Translations under genes and position numbers: made by a program
The notes under the pieces: generated by a model
What the model saw: only the letters and a program-made list of their open reading frames with translations
Databases searched by the model: none
Told to the model about the DNA's origin: nothing
Assembly: GCA_038400315.1 (NCBI GenBank)
Contig: CP151667.1
Coordinates: 4,227,174 to 4,291,173, forward strand
Length of the DNA: 64,000 bases
Source: Isosphaeraceae bacterium EP7
GTDB taxonomy: Bacteria > Planctomycetota > Planctomycetia > Isosphaerales > Isosphaeraceae
Direction of reading: 5' to 3'
Shown here: piece after piece, positions 1-9,521 of the stretch
Numbering within the stretch: the first letter of the stretch is position 1
How the letters are laid out: every line of letters starts with the position of its first letter

Positions 1-3000
1 GGGCATACCTCAGCCCGAACCGCTCGCCGAGCGGCCGGTCGCGGCCGATGACCTCGAAGGCGACGGCCGACGTCGCGTCGCCGGGGACGATCAGGAGCCG
101 TTCAACGCCATTGAAGGCGGGACCGAAGGGGCGGATCAGGACGTCGTCGAGGAACGTCCCCCAGTCCTGGGCCTGCGGCGGGGGGGGCATGCCCGAGGGG
201 GTGCTGGGCCGATCCGGCTCGGGCAGGAGTCCGATCAGGGCGTCGGCCCGGCCTGGCTCGGAGACGCGTAGGCCTCGCCCGGAATCGCCCAGCTCCGAGC
301 GCCAGGCCTCGACCGCCCTGCGCAGGAGGGTCCGCGTGACCGGCACGCGCCTGGCCTCGACCCCCAGGCCCGGCCGGATCAGGAAGCCGACGAGCGACTC
401 GGGGCCGGCAGCCGCATAGACCAGCACCGCCTCGCCGGTGCGGAGCTTGAGCCCCTCGACGTCGACCCCCTTCGCCGGCCCTTCGAGGTCGAGTCGGGCG
501 CCGTCGGCTTCGATCCCGGCAGGGGGTTCCTCGGCCTCAGTTTCCCCGCCCAGCCAGGCGACGAGCCGCCGCTCGGCCTGCGGGCGGCCCGACTCGGGCA
601 GGAACGCCATCGAGGCCGAGGCGAGTGAACGGCCGACTCGATCGCCCCATCGTCGTCGGTCGGCGCGGTCGAGCGCGGCGAGGGCTTCCTCGGGCCTGCC
701 GGTGGCGAGCTTGCAGCGTGCGGTCCCTCGGGCAATCCGGCCGTCGGCCCCGAGGATCGGCCGCGAGGCCTCGCCGCCGGTCCCCTTCAGGGCGCGGTCC
801 GCCAGCCGCCGCCTCAGGTCCGAGAGCAGGTCGGCCGCCGCGTCGGGCTGCCCGGCGCGTTCCAGGATCTCGGCGCGTTCCAGGTCGGCCTCGGCCGCGA
901 GCCAGGGGCGCCCCGCGGACCGGTGCGCGGCGGCGATCCCGTCCAGCTCGTTAAGTACGCGGGACAGCTCAGGGACCTGTGAGGGGTCGGTCGCCTTGCC
1001 GACTTCCTCGGCCGCCAGCCGCCTGGCCCTGATGTGAGGGGCGACCGCCGCGTGCCAGGGCCCCGCGTCCGCGAGATGGCCGGCACGTGCCAGGAAGGTT
1101 GCCCGCCGGAGATCCCAGGCGGGCTCATCGGCGAGCGAGACTCCGGCGAGGTCGACCCCGTCTCGCCAGCGACCCAGGGCTGCCAGCGCAGTCAGCCTTC
1201 CCAGGGCCGCCTCGCGCCAGAGGCCAGGGCGGCCGGCCCGGTCGACCCTCGCCAGGACCCGGGCGTCGGCCGCCTCGGCGGTCGGCCAGTCCTCGCGGCC
1301 AGCGGCCAGCGCCGCGACAATCCGGTCCAGCTCCGGGACCATCCGCAGGACCGGGTCGGACCGGATCGACGGGCCGAGGGTCGCCACGACCGGGCCGGCC
1401 GGCCCCCCCTCGCCCTCGACCGACGCGATCCAGCCGCCCAGGGCCTCGGACAGGACACGGAGCCGGGGCATCGGCGGGCTCGATCGAGATGCCAACTCGG
1501 CGGCCAGCCGCGCGTGGTCGCGGGCCTCGGCCGCGTCGATCCCGTCGCCCCCATCCAGGCCGGGGGCCAGCTCGACGGCGAGCCAGAATTCCATCTCGGC
1601 CTGGCGGTCGAGCCGCTCGCGCCGGCCGAATGCCGCCGAGGCCCGGCGGACCGACTCCACGACCGTCGCGGTCGGGCGCCCTTGCCGCCGCTCGATCGTC
1701 GCCCTCAGCGTCAGGACCTCGGCCGCAGCCAGCGGTGTCATGCCCGGGTCCGCCTCCAGGTGGAGGAGCGGCCCGGACAGGTCGTCGCCCTCGCCCCGGT
1801 CGACCCGGTCGACGAGCGACTCGTATCGGGCCGCCAGCGCCGTGGGCAGGTCGAGCTCAGCCGAAGATCCGCGGCGCCGGTAGAGGCGACGGTCGGGCTG
1901 GAAGGCCAGGTCGGCGGCATCTTCCAGTGACCAGGAAACAGCCCGCCGGAGCGCCGATGCCGTCGGAATCAGCTCGATCCGCCCCGACGCCCTGGCCAGA
2001 CCGATCCGCCCGCCATCGGGCGAGGTCGAGGCCGCAGTCCAGCGATCCAGGGGCTCGGACGCGGCGAGAAACCGGGCACGCGACGCGAGCGAACTCGGCG
2101 AAACTTCGGCCGGAATCAGGAGCACCCCGCCGACGATGGGGACCATCACCGAACGCTCGCCGGCGGTGCCCACGAACGCGATCGTGCCGGCTGCGTCCGC
2201 AACCGAGAGCCGCAGCGCCGGGCCGCCGACGACCCGCTCGATCGAGACGACCGGCCCTTCGGCCAGTCGTGCCAGGCCGGCCGAAGGAGACTTTCCGCCC
2301 GCCGTCGCCACCGCGATCGCCGCCCCGAGGTTGACTCCCTGCCCCGAGAGGTCGCGGCGATGCCGCTCGACGCTTCCCCCGGCGCGGCGGACGAGCAAGC
2401 TCGCGCCACCTGCATCGAACGCGATCGACGTGGGCCTCAGCCCGGGGGAAAGTGAGGCCGGCTTCTGCTCGCCCGAGGGGCCCGCGATCCGTCCGTCGGG
2501 GGTGGTCGTGACGCGGAGGAGCCGGCCGTCGTCGAGGCCAGCGATCACGTCTCCGTCTACGTCGGGCGAGCAGGCCAGCGCCGAGACGGCACCGCAGTCG
2601 AGCCTGGCTATCGGCTGCGTCGATTCGCCCGAGACGTCCCAGAGGACCAGGCCGGCCAGGTCGCCGGTGACGACCCGGCCGCCGGGGCTCACTCCCAGGG
2701 CCCTGGCCCCCGTCTCGGCCGGCGAGACGAAGGTCGGCCGGTCCGACCGGTCGGGCATGTAGACGGCGAATCGCCCGTCGAGGAACCGGACCACCAACCG
2801 CAAGGTTCCCGCCCTGAGGCCCATCCCCTCGGCCCAGGCGAACTCGACCGCGGGGGTTGCCTGGCCGTCGGGCCTTCGGAGCGAAACCGTCCCGAGTTCC
2901 GCCGTTGCGGCCGATTTCCGGGGGCGAGCGGGCCGCGCGGGATCGTCGAACGGGCAGCCCGTCGCCGTCAGGAGGGCGAGCATGGCCGCGAGCCAGGCCG

Positions 3001-3019
3001 GCCCGGGGCTTCGGCTCAT
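1..3019 (-). CDS. CHAT-domain lipoprotein with propeller-like N-terminus (C-terminus cut by window edge)
   Basis: One uninterrupted frame of about 1,006 codons runs off the left edge, so the C-terminus is missing. The start at 3019 overlaps the stop of the upstream hydrolase as ATGA. The first 22 residues form a hydrophobic leader ending in LTATGC, a plausible but non-ideal lipobox. Residues about 60-330 contain repeated short beta-rich stretches such as TGDLAGLVLWDVSG, resembling WD40/propeller blades. The middle (about 370-800) is Ala/Arg/Glu-rich and helical, possibly TPR-like. From about residue 845 the sequence (EAVLVYAAAGPESLVGFLIR, later LLIVPGD...VAFEVIG) resembles the caspase-like CHAT domain. 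The catalytic His/Cys motifs cannot be judged because the end is absent. CHAT proteins are caspase/separase-clan; protease activity here is inference only. Confidence 0.75.
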   Translation of the reverse strand, partial: MSRSPGPAWLAAMLALLTATGCPFDDPARPARPRKSAATAELGTVSLRRPDGQATPAVEFAWAEGMGLRAGTLRLVVRFLDGRFAVYMPDRSDRPTFVSPAETGARALGVSPGGRVVTGDLAGLVLWDVSGESTQPIARLDCGAVSALACSPDVDGDVIAGLDDGRLLRVTTTPDGRIAGPSGEQKPASLSPGLRPTSIAFDAGGASLLVRRAGGSVERHRRDLSGQGVNLGAAIAVATAGGKSPSAGLARLAEGPVVSIERVVGGPALRLSVADAAGTIAFVGTAGERSVMVPIVGGVLLIPAEVSPSSLASRARFLAASEPLDRWTAASTSPDGGRIGLARASGRIELIPTASALRRAVSWSLEDAADLAFQPDRRLYRRRGSSAELDLPTALAARYESLVDRVDRGEGDDLSGPLLHLEADPGMTPLAAAEVLTLRATIERRQGRPTATVVESVRRASAAFGRRERLDRQAEMEFWLAVELAPGLDGGDGIDAAEARDHARLAAELASRSSPPMPRLRVLSEALGGWIASVEGEGGPAGPVVATLGPSIRSDPVLRMVPELDRIVAALAAGREDWPTAEAADARVLARVDRAGRPGLWREAALGRLTALAALGRWRDGVDLAGVSLADEPAWDLRRATFLARAGHLADAGPWHAAVAPHIRARRLAAEEVGKATDPSQVPELSRVLNELDGIAAAHRSAGRPWLAAEADLERAEILERAGQPDAAADLLSDLRRRLADRALKGTGGEASRPILGADGRIARGTARCKLATGRPEEALAALDRADRRRWGDRVGRSLASASMAFLPESGRPQAERRLVAWLGGETEAEEPPAGIEADGARLDLEGPAKGVDVEGLKLRTGEAVLVYAAAGPESLVGFLIRPGLGVEARRVPVTRTLLRRAVEAWRSELGDSGRGLRVSEPGRADALIGLLPEPDRPSTPSGMPPPPQAQDWGTFLDDVLIRPFGPAFNGVERLLIVPGDATSAVAFEVIGRDRPLGERFGLRYA

Positions 3020-3789
3020 GCCAGCCCGCCGAGGAACTCGCGCAAGGCGGCATTGGTCCGTTCGGGCTGCTCCAGCGGGGCCAGATGACCGGCCCCCGGC
3101 ACCACCACGAACCTGGCGCCGGGGATCGCGGCGGCCATCGTCCGCGACTCCTCCAGGGGGATGAGCTGGTCTTCCTCGCCGGCAAGCACCAGGGTCGGGA
3201 CCTTGATCGAGCCGAGGAAGTCGGTCCGATCCGGCCTGACGGCCATCCCCCGGGCCGCCGCCGCCACCCCCTCGGCGGACGCCCCTCGCATCACCCGGCC
3301 CATCCGCTCGACCAGCTCGGGTTTCGCCTGATAGGTGGCCGGCGCGAAGAGTTTGGGCAGGGAGGCCCTGACCGCAAGCTCGGGGCTACCGGCCTCTTCG
3401 ACCATCGTCGCCAGCTCCTTGCGACCCCTGGCCGTCGAAGGCGAATCGATGCCCGCCCGCGTGTTCAGCAGGAGCAGGGCCCGGACGAGCTCGGGGTTGT
3501 TCTCGGCGATCGCCAGGGCCACATACCCGCCCATCGACAGCCCGCCCACGACGGGCGGGGCCGGCAGTTGAAGCGACTCGATGAGCGCCACGACCTCTTC
3601 GGCCATCTCGTCGATCGTCAGGGTGCCCGGGATCGCCGGCGACCGGCCGTGGCCGGGGAGGTCGGGCGTGATCAGGCGGTAGTCTCCCGCCAGGGCCTCG
3701 ACCTGGTCGCTCCAGGTTGTTCGGTCGAAAGGATATCCGTGCAAGAGCACGACGGCCGGCCCGGCCCCCTGGTCGTCATAAGCGAGCAT
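3016..3789 (-). CDS. alpha/beta-fold hydrolase
   Basis: A 257-residue single-domain alpha/beta hydrolase. The motifs are the oxyanion-loop HGYPF near residue 18, the nucleophile elbow GLSMGG with Ser about 85, the acid in GEEDQLIP (Asp about 207) and the catalytic His in GAGHLAPLEQPE (about 235). That is a complete Ser-Asp-His triad. Length and order fit the esterase / enol-lactone hydrolase group; the substrate cannot be told. I chose the ATG at 3789 because the homology-like sequence (LAYDDQGAGPAVVLLHG) begins there; an upstream in-frame start would add 20 unlikely residues. The stop overlaps the start of the CHAT lipoprotein by 4 bases, so the two are probably co-translated. Cytoplasmic: no signal peptide. 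Confidence 0.9.
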   Translation of the reverse strand: MLAYDDQGAGPAVVLLHGYPFDRTTWSDQVEALAGDYRLITPDLPGHGRSPAIPGTLTIDEMAEEVVALIESLQLPAPPVVGGLSMGGYVALAIAENNPELVRALLLLNTRAGIDSPSTARGRKELATMVEEAGSPELAVRASLPKLFAPATYQAKPELVERMGRVMRGASAEGVAAAARGMAVRPDRTDFLGSIKVPTLVLAGEEDQLIPLEESRTMAAAIPGARFVVVPGAGHLAPLEQPERTNAALREFLGGLA

Positions 3790-3950
3790 CGTCGATGGCC
3801 CCCAATCGGCGTCCTGCGTCCTGGCTCCACGGATTCTAGGCCACCTCATCGGGCCCGGTCAACGTCGAGACAGGTGACCTTGCACCCTTGAGAATCGCGA
3901 GCCGGTCGACCATCGTTGAGCATCCCCGAACCCAAACCCAGGTCAATCGC

Positions 3951-4868
3951 ATGCTCGCAGCTCGATCTCAGATGCAACTCCTGTCCGCACTGGCCTTGCT
4001 CGGCCTGGCGGCGGCCGGCTCCACGGCCAGGGCCGACGACTTCGGCCGGCTCGACGGCAAGGTCCTCGAGCGGGTCGCGGGCGAGGCGAAGCCGGCGCCG
4101 GGGCCGCTCACCATGTCGGCGATCGCGCGGCTTCCGGCCGTGCTGGCCGGCTCAAGGTCACCTCTGCTCGTGGCCAGGAGCAACGAGAAGGGGATGGCCC
4201 GGCTGCTGGTCGCCCCTGCGTTGAAGAAGCGGGCCGGCGGCGGCGAGCCGATCCCGGTCCTGATCATCGAGCGGTTCGACGCCTTCGCCGCCGGCGAGTC
4301 GACCACCCGCCAGGCCCATGCCCAGGACCTGATGCTCTTCGACGGCTTCGAGTTCGACCTCGACGCCGGCCAGGTCGTGCCCTCGGGGCAGGGGGGCGAC
4401 CTCAGGTTCTCGGCCGAGGGCGAGGGAGGCCCGCGGCTGATCGCCCTCGGGGACGCACAACTGTTCATCCCCGAGTCCAACCCGCTGCCCGCCGCGCCCG
4501 AGCCGGGCAAGCCCTCGGCGGGCCGGGCGGTGATCCCGGGCGACTTCGGCGGGGTTTACCGCCTGAATGCCGACGGCCAGTGGACCGGCTCGCTGGAGCT
4601 GAAGGTCGGGCCCGAGGGCGAGGTCTCTGGCCGGTTCGCCTCGGACCTGAACGGGACGGTCTACCCGGTCGAGGGGGAGGTCTCGCGGGAGTCGCCCCAG
4701 AAGGTCAGCTTCCGCGTCAAGTACCCCCGGGCCGAGCAGGATTTCGAGGGCAGGCTCTTCACCGAGGGGAAGAATGCCCTGGCCGGGACCGTCGTCATGC
4801 TGGGCAAAGCTTATGGGTTCTATGCCCTGCGCGAGACGGCCCCGGAGCCCGCTCCGGCCGGGAAGTAG
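3951..4868 (+). CDS. secreted protein of unknown function
   Basis: A 305-residue protein. The chosen ATG gives a clean Sec signal peptide (hydrophobic LLSALALLGLAAAG, then ARA-D as a likely cleavage site). An upstream in-frame start exists at 3888 but would bury this leader. The mature part has two regions: an Ala/Leu-rich N-terminal half, and a C-terminal beta-rich region (about residues 190-295) with alternating Gly/hydrophobic pattern starting at GDFGGVYRLN. I recognise no catalytic motif. It ends one base from the stop of der, which converges from the other strand. Probably periplasmic; function unknown. Confidence 0.75.
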   Translation: MLAARSQMQLLSALALLGLAAAGSTARADDFGRLDGKVLERVAGEAKPAPGPLTMSAIARLPAVLAGSRSPLLVARSNEKGMARLLVAPALKKRAGGGEPIPVLIIERFDAFAAGESTTRQAHAQDLMLFDGFEFDLDAGQVVPSGQGGDLRFSAEGEGGPRLIALGDAQLFIPESNPLPAAPEPGKPSAGRAVIPGDFGGVYRLNADGQWTGSLELKVGPEGEVSGRFASDLNGTVYPVEGEVSRESPQKVSFRVKYPRAEQDFEGRLFTEGKNALAGTVVMLGKAYGFYALRETAPEPAPAGK

Positions 4869-4869
4869 G

Positions 4870-6390
4870 TCAGTCCTCGGTCTCGGCGAGCAGCTCGTTG
4901 ATCTCGTGGTTGAGCATGCCCATGTCGGCCCCCTCGTCGTCGAAGTCGTCATCGAAGCTGTCGATGTCGTCGCGGCCCATGCGGCTGCCGTAGTCGACCC
5001 TGGGGTCGGAGACGGCAGTCTCGCGGCGGCCGCTGTCGCCGACCTCGGTCTGCGACCTCGCCCTGAGGTAGAGCTTGATCGGGATGTCCTGGAACGGCAG
5101 CCGCTCGCGGAAGGCGTTGAGCAGGTAGCGCTGGTAGGTCGGCTCGAACAGGGACGGCCGGTTGACGAACAGGACGATCGTCGGCGGGGCCGAGCCGACC
5201 TGGGTGGCGTAGTAGACCCTGGGGAACTTGCTGTCCTTGCCGGTCGGCGGGTGCGCCTCCAGGGCCTCGCGGACGATCCGGTTGAGCATGCCGGTGCCCA
5301 CCCGGCCGTTGGCCTGCTTGAACATCGACTGAGCAAGGTTCAAGAGCGCTTTCACGTTCTTGCCCGTCTTGGCGGTGATGAACGCCATGGGCATGTACGT
5401 CATGTTGCGGAACGAGGCCTGCACGGCCCCCGCCGCGCGGCCGGTGGCGTTCTCGATCCGGCCGGCAGGGTCGGACATCACCAGGTCCCACTTGTTGAAC
5501 ACGAAGATGCACGGCTTGAACTGCTTGGCGATGTAGTCGGCAAGCTGCTTGTCCAGCCGCGAGATCCCCTGCGTCGGGTCCAGGAACAGCAGGACCACGT
5601 CGGCGCGGCGGATCGAACGCTCGGCCCGGTGCACGCTGTAGAAGTCCAGGTCGTCGCGGATCTTCGCCTTGCGGCGGATGCCCGCCGTGTCGATCGCGGT
5701 GAACGGCAGGCCGTCCAACTCGAACCGGACGTCGACGGAGTCGCGGGTGGTGCCGGCGACCTCCGAGACGATCATCCGCTCGGCGTGGGCCAGGGTGTTG
5801 ATGAAGGTCGACTTGCCCGTGTTGGGCCGGCCGACAGCCGCGATCTTCATCACCGACTCGCGCGGCCGGAAGTCGTCGCCGGTCGGCAACCGCTCGGCGA
5901 TCATCTTCTCCAGCAGCCGCTTGTTGCGCCTCTGCTCCACGGAGATGTACACCGGCTTGCCGCGGCCGAGCTTGTAGAAGTCGCCGCCTCGGCTGTCGAA
6001 CTCCTCGGTATCGGCCTTGTTAATCACCAGGATGACCGGCGTGCTCAGGGGCCGCAGGCGCTCGGCCACCTCCTCGTCGAGCGGCATCCGGCCGTCGCGG
6101 ACGTCGACGACGAAGAGGATCAGGTCGGCCTCGTTCAGGGCCGTCTCGATCTGGCTGTCGACGTGCGCGCTCAGGTCGTCGCGGTCGACCATGCCGATCC
6201 CGCCGGTGTCGATCAGCTCGAAGAACCGGGCGTTGGCGTCCTCGCCGACCTGGGCCAGGGTCCCGACCCGGTCTCGGGTCACGCCCGCGACGTCGTCGAC
6301 GATCGCGATCCGGCGGCCCGCGAGCCAGTTCATGAGGGACGATTTGCCCACGTTGGGGCGGCCGACGATCACCACTTTGGGCAATGCCAT
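4870..6390 (-). CDS. der: ribosome-associated GTPase Der (EngA)
   Basis: A 506-residue protein with the diagnostic tandem GTPase architecture of Der. G domain 1 starts at the N-terminus (GRPNVGKSS, DTGGIG, NKAD). G domain 2 follows (GRPNTGKST, DTAGIRRK, NKWD). A KH-like C-terminal domain follows (around VYYATQVGSAPPTIVLFVN). Der is needed for 50S ribosomal subunit maturation. The start at 6390 (MALPKVVIVGRPN) is the usual Der start; in-frame upstream sequence is not conserved-looking. The last roughly 35 residues are a very acidic tail (DDDFDDEGAD), a lineage-type extension. It converges on the secreted protein upstream in coordinates and is divergent from the membrane protein at 6633. Confidence 0.97.
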   Translation of the reverse strand: MALPKVVIVGRPNVGKSSLMNWLAGRRIAIVDDVAGVTRDRVGTLAQVGEDANARFFELIDTGGIGMVDRDDLSAHVDSQIETALNEADLILFVVDVRDGRMPLDEEVAERLRPLSTPVILVINKADTEEFDSRGGDFYKLGRGKPVYISVEQRRNKRLLEKMIAERLPTGDDFRPRESVMKIAAVGRPNTGKSTFINTLAHAERMIVSEVAGTTRDSVDVRFELDGLPFTAIDTAGIRRKAKIRDDLDFYSVHRAERSIRRADVVLLFLDPTQGISRLDKQLADYIAKQFKPCIFVFNKWDLVMSDPAGRIENATGRAAGAVQASFRNMTYMPMAFITAKTGKNVKALLNLAQSMFKQANGRVGTGMLNRIVREALEAHPPTGKDSKFPRVYYATQVGSAPPTIVLFVNRPSLFEPTYQRYLLNAFRERLPFQDIPIKLYLRARSQTEVGDSGRRETAVSDPRVDYGSRMGRDDIDSFDDDFDDEGADMGMLNHEINELLAETED

Positions 6391-6632
6391 GAGGAACGAA
6401 CTCCGGGCGTCGTATCCCGACCCCGCAGGGTCCGGCGACGCCAATCCACTGGAACGGTCGACGTAGGGCCCCGTCCTATCCCGGAACGGCCGCAACGAGA
6501 GCGGCCGCCTGGCCCCGTCCCCGGCCCGACCTGGGTCAATTTCACCCAGGGCGGCCGGGCCCCGCTTCGTCTCACGACGATCGGCGCACGACACAAGGTT
6601 TATTATAAAGGAATCCATCCGAGGGCAACAGC

Positions 6633-7400
6633 GTGATTGATGATATGGTCCCAGAGCAACCGACCGATCCGGCATCAGGAGCAAGCTTTGAGGGCTCCTC
6701 CGCGATTTTCGAGGCCACCGACATTTTCAAGGGGCTCCCCACCCCGGGGCGTCTGGATTTGCTGACATCCATGAATGAGGGCGATCGGATTGCCCTGTTG
6801 GGTTCCCTTTCCCCGGACGACCGCCGCGCCCTGATGGACGGGCTCGCCGCGCGTGGGGCACTCTCCCCCGCCGAGACCCCGGAACCGGCACCGGCCGTCA
6901 TCCCCGGCAATGACCTGACCATGCCCGACCTGGCGGCGTTCGTCGTCGGGGCGGCCGTCGCTTCGGCCCACCTCCGGCCGCAGTTGGATGGCGGAATCCT
7001 CGGCGTCACCTGGCTCATCCTCGGCCCCGTCTTCGTCCTGATCTCGGTCACCGCCTCGGGCCCGTTCCTACTCTGGATCAGGCGCCGGGTCCGCCGGGTT
7101 TCTGGATATCCCAAGCTTGGCGATTTGCTCTGGGGCATGCTCGGTGCTCCCTGGGTCATCTTCGCCCCCTTCGCGGGTCACGCGCATTCCGATGTCAGCC
7201 TCGCCGCGATCGGTCTTTCCTGGTCCCTGGGCCTGGCGTGTGTGGTCGCCCTGGCCGCGGTCGTGTTGAACTGGTCCAACGTCAGCCCCGAGCGGGCCTC
7301 GCTGACGGCCGGCCCCCCCTGGACGAATCGCCTCGGCCTGTTCCTCGCGGTCGCCTGGCCGTTCCAGTGCGCCTCGTGCCTGGCCGTCCTCAGCGGCTGA
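6633..7400 (+). CDS. multi-pass membrane protein of unknown function
   Basis: A 255-residue protein. The GTG at 6633 is preceded by GAGGG at 6621-6625, and an ATG four codons downstream (6645) is an alternative. Residues 1-95 are soluble and contain a short helical segment (LLTSMNEGDRIALLGSLSPDDRRALMDGL) resembling a small helical repeat. From about residue 97 there are four to five predicted membrane helices (around LAAFVVGAAVASA, TWLILGPVFVLISVTA, LAAIGLSWSLGLACVVALAAV and LGLFLAVAWPFQC). I do not recognise the family. It is followed at 29 bases by another membrane protein with its own Shine-Dalgarno, so the pair is probably an operon. Confidence 0.75.
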   Translation: MIDDMVPEQPTDPASGASFEGSSAIFEATDIFKGLPTPGRLDLLTSMNEGDRIALLGSLSPDDRRALMDGLAARGALSPAETPEPAPAVIPGNDLTMPDLAAFVVGAAVASAHLRPQLDGGILGVTWLILGPVFVLISVTASGPFLLWIRRRVRRVSGYPKLGDLLWGMLGAPWVIFAPFAGHAHSDVSLAAIGLSWSLGLACVVALAAVVLNWSNVSPERASLTAGPPWTNRLGLFLAVAWPFQCASCLAVLSG

Positions 7401-7429
7401 GCGTGCGCCAAGACACCGGAGGCCCGAGC

Positions 7430-7960
7430 ATGACCGAACCCGCCCCGCCTCGCCGCTTCCGGCTGCTCGACACGGCGGCCCTGGTCGTGGGCTACGGCCT
7501 GGCCTCGCTCCTCGTCCGCGCGTTCTGGCCCGAGGCCCCCACGACCCCGTTTCCCGTCGCCGCGGCCATCGGCCTGGAATACCTCTGGCTCGGCCTGGCC
7601 ATGAGCGGGCCCATCGTCATGGCGGCCAACCGCCGCAAGCCCCCCGACGACATCGACGACGACGAGACCCCCGACTCCGAGCGTCCCAGGGCCACCTGGG
7701 CCGAGAACGCCTGGATCCTGGTCGGCGTCTACTGGATCTGCCTGACCATCCTGGTCGTCCCCGCGCGTCTCCGTACCACCCGCGTCTCCGACGTCGCCTT
7801 CCTCGGCGTCTTCCCCATCCTCGCCTCGATCGCCCTCGGCTGGCTCTCCCGCAAGGAGCAGCCCCCGGAATACAACTGGACCCACAAGACCGCCGTCTGG
7901 CTGATCCTCACCTGGCCCGCCGCCTGGGTCGTCCTCATCCTCCTGGGCAAGGTCCTGTAG
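7430..7960 (+). CDS. membrane protein of unknown function
   Basis: A 176-residue protein starting at the ATG at 7430, with a good ribosome binding site (CGGAGG at 7417-7422). It has about four hydrophobic segments: LLDTAALVVGYGLASLLV, the region around AAIGLEYLWLGLAMSGPIV, AWILVGVYWICLTILVV, and a C-terminal pair ending WLILTWPAAWVVLILLG. An acidic loop (PPDDIDDDETPDSE) lies between helices 2 and 3. No catalytic motif is seen. The longer reading of the same frame starting at 7238 lies inside the preceding gene and is rejected. Likely co-transcribed with the membrane protein just upstream. Confidence 0.8.
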   Translation: MTEPAPPRRFRLLDTAALVVGYGLASLLVRAFWPEAPTTPFPVAAAIGLEYLWLGLAMSGPIVMAANRRKPPDDIDDDETPDSERPRATWAENAWILVGVYWICLTILVVPARLRTTRVSDVAFLGVFPILASIALGWLSRKEQPPEYNWTHKTAVWLILTWPAAWVVLILLGKVL

Positions 7961-8240
7961 CTCGTCTCCCGGTGCCATGTTCTTGCAAAGCATGGGCATG
8001 AGTCAATCGACCCCCGATCCCCGGACACACTCCACGCGCAAGCCCGCCGCATCGCCCGACCGCGCGACGAGGGAAAACAGGGACTGGCTCCGCAGCGAAG
8101 CGCAGGTGCCTGTCTCCGTTTTCCCGGCAGACCGTTGGGGACGCGACGTTCAGGCGGGAACCGCGCGGCCAGTGCGTGGAAACCCCTCGATCCAACCGGA
8201 TTGTTAAAGATCGGCACATTTCCAGGATACCGGCCCGACT

Positions 8241-9521
8241 TCAGGCAGCCGGCAGGGCGACAATGCGGAGCAATTCCGGGCGAACCGTCCGGGTCACCAC
8301 CGCCGAAGGCCGGGCCAGCCGCCGGCGGGGCCTGACCGCCCGCATCAAGGTCCGCGCGACCGCACCCGGCCCGGCAAGCGAGCGGGCCAGCAAGAGCAAT
8401 CGGCCCGCGAGATGGGTCCGCCCGGCGAGTTGGCCCGACCCCCCGCGTTGGCTTCGTTCGGCGCGTTGCATCCGCAAAGCGTCGTGGCTTCGTTCGGAGC
8501 GAGGAACAGCCCCGGCGGGCAGGGAATGGCCGTTGCTTGATGCGTGGTCGCCCCGATCATGCGTCCGATCGGAATCGGGCGTGGGGGCGCCGGGATCGGG
8601 GTTGGGGGCGGGAGATTCCGGGTGCGGGACCGGGTCGGGCGCGCACCAGACGGAGGAGACCTGCCGGGGACGCTCAACATAATCGTGCGTCATCACCGGG
8701 ATCGGGGCCGGCTTCTGGCGCCCCTTGTGCAGCATGTCCAGCGCCCACCGCTGTCGGCGGAAGCTGGCCGTCTCGTACCGACGAAGCAGGACCAGCGTCG
8801 GGTCATCGACGGCGATCAGGCCCATCGACGTCGCCTCGCGCAGGTCATCATCAATCGCGTCGAGCGCCTCTTCACGGCGCATCAGCAGCCCGTCAATCTC
8901 CGATTCGACCAGCTCCCGCAAGTGGGACATCAGGGCATCGCCGTCGGATGGATCGAGCGGGTTGTCCATCTCGCGGACCTCGGCGGAAACCCCCATCAGG
9001 TCCATCGCCAGCGACCGCTGCGGTTCGCTCCAATCCCCCGTTTTTTCCAGCACCTTGCCCAGCGCCTGCCAGCGGACCAGCATCCAGTCGCACCCGGCCG
9101 AACTCGTCGACAGCTTGGGCGCCACCTCATCAGGGCACCCCGCCAGAGTCTTCCCCAGCTTCGCCGCCTCGGCCTTCCGCTCGTCGAGCCAGCACGCCCC
9201 GGCCCGCCGAGCCCGGACATCCCGCACCAGCCGCTCCTCGATCCGGCAGCGGTCGATCCGCACGCTCTCGATCGCAATCGTCTCGACCAGCCCCAGCTCG
9301 AACGCGTTCATCGGCCGCAGCGACGAGACCAACTGCTCGCCCCGCTCGCGGGCGGCCTGCGCCTCGTCCTCGGGGACCACCACCCCGGCGCCGGCCAGCC
9401 CGTGGATCAGGCTATTGCGCCGAGACCGCGCCTTGCCCTCCTCGGTCCTGGGCCCGGTGCTCTTCTGCGCGTTGCGGCGATTGGCGTCGATCCGGCGCTG
9501 GCTGCTCTCGGAGTTTCCCAT
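8241..9521 (-). CDS. protein of unknown function with 'RRxDANRRNAQKSTGP' N-terminal motif
   Basis: A 426-residue protein. The N-terminus (SQRRIDANRRNAQKSTGPRT, then EGKARSRRNSLIHGL) is a basic motif I remember from many uncharacterised, often multicopy planctomycete and acidobacterial proteins; no function is assigned to it. Residues about 50-290 are charged and helical and look properly coding. The last 120 residues are Arg/Pro-rich and low in complexity. A neighbouring minus-strand frame over 8345-8680 reads short repeats (APNEATTLCGCNAPNEANAGG-like), so a frameshift or length variation at the C-terminal end is possible. The basic, repeat-like character hints at nucleic-acid contact, but that is a guess. 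Confidence 0.7.
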   Translation of the reverse strand: MGNSESSQRRIDANRRNAQKSTGPRTEEGKARSRRNSLIHGLAGAGVVVPEDEAQAARERGEQLVSSLRPMNAFELGLVETIAIESVRIDRCRIEERLVRDVRARRAGACWLDERKAEAAKLGKTLAGCPDEVAPKLSTSSAGCDWMLVRWQALGKVLEKTGDWSEPQRSLAMDLMGVSAEVREMDNPLDPSDGDALMSHLRELVESEIDGLLMRREEALDAIDDDLREATSMGLIAVDDPTLVLLRRYETASFRRQRWALDMLHKGRQKPAPIPVMTHDYVERPRQVSSVWCAPDPVPHPESPAPNPDPGAPTPDSDRTHDRGDHASSNGHSLPAGAVPRSERSHDALRMQRAERSQRGGSGQLAGRTHLAGRLLLLARSLAGPGAVARTLMRAVRPRRRLARPSAVVTRTVRPELLRIVALPAA

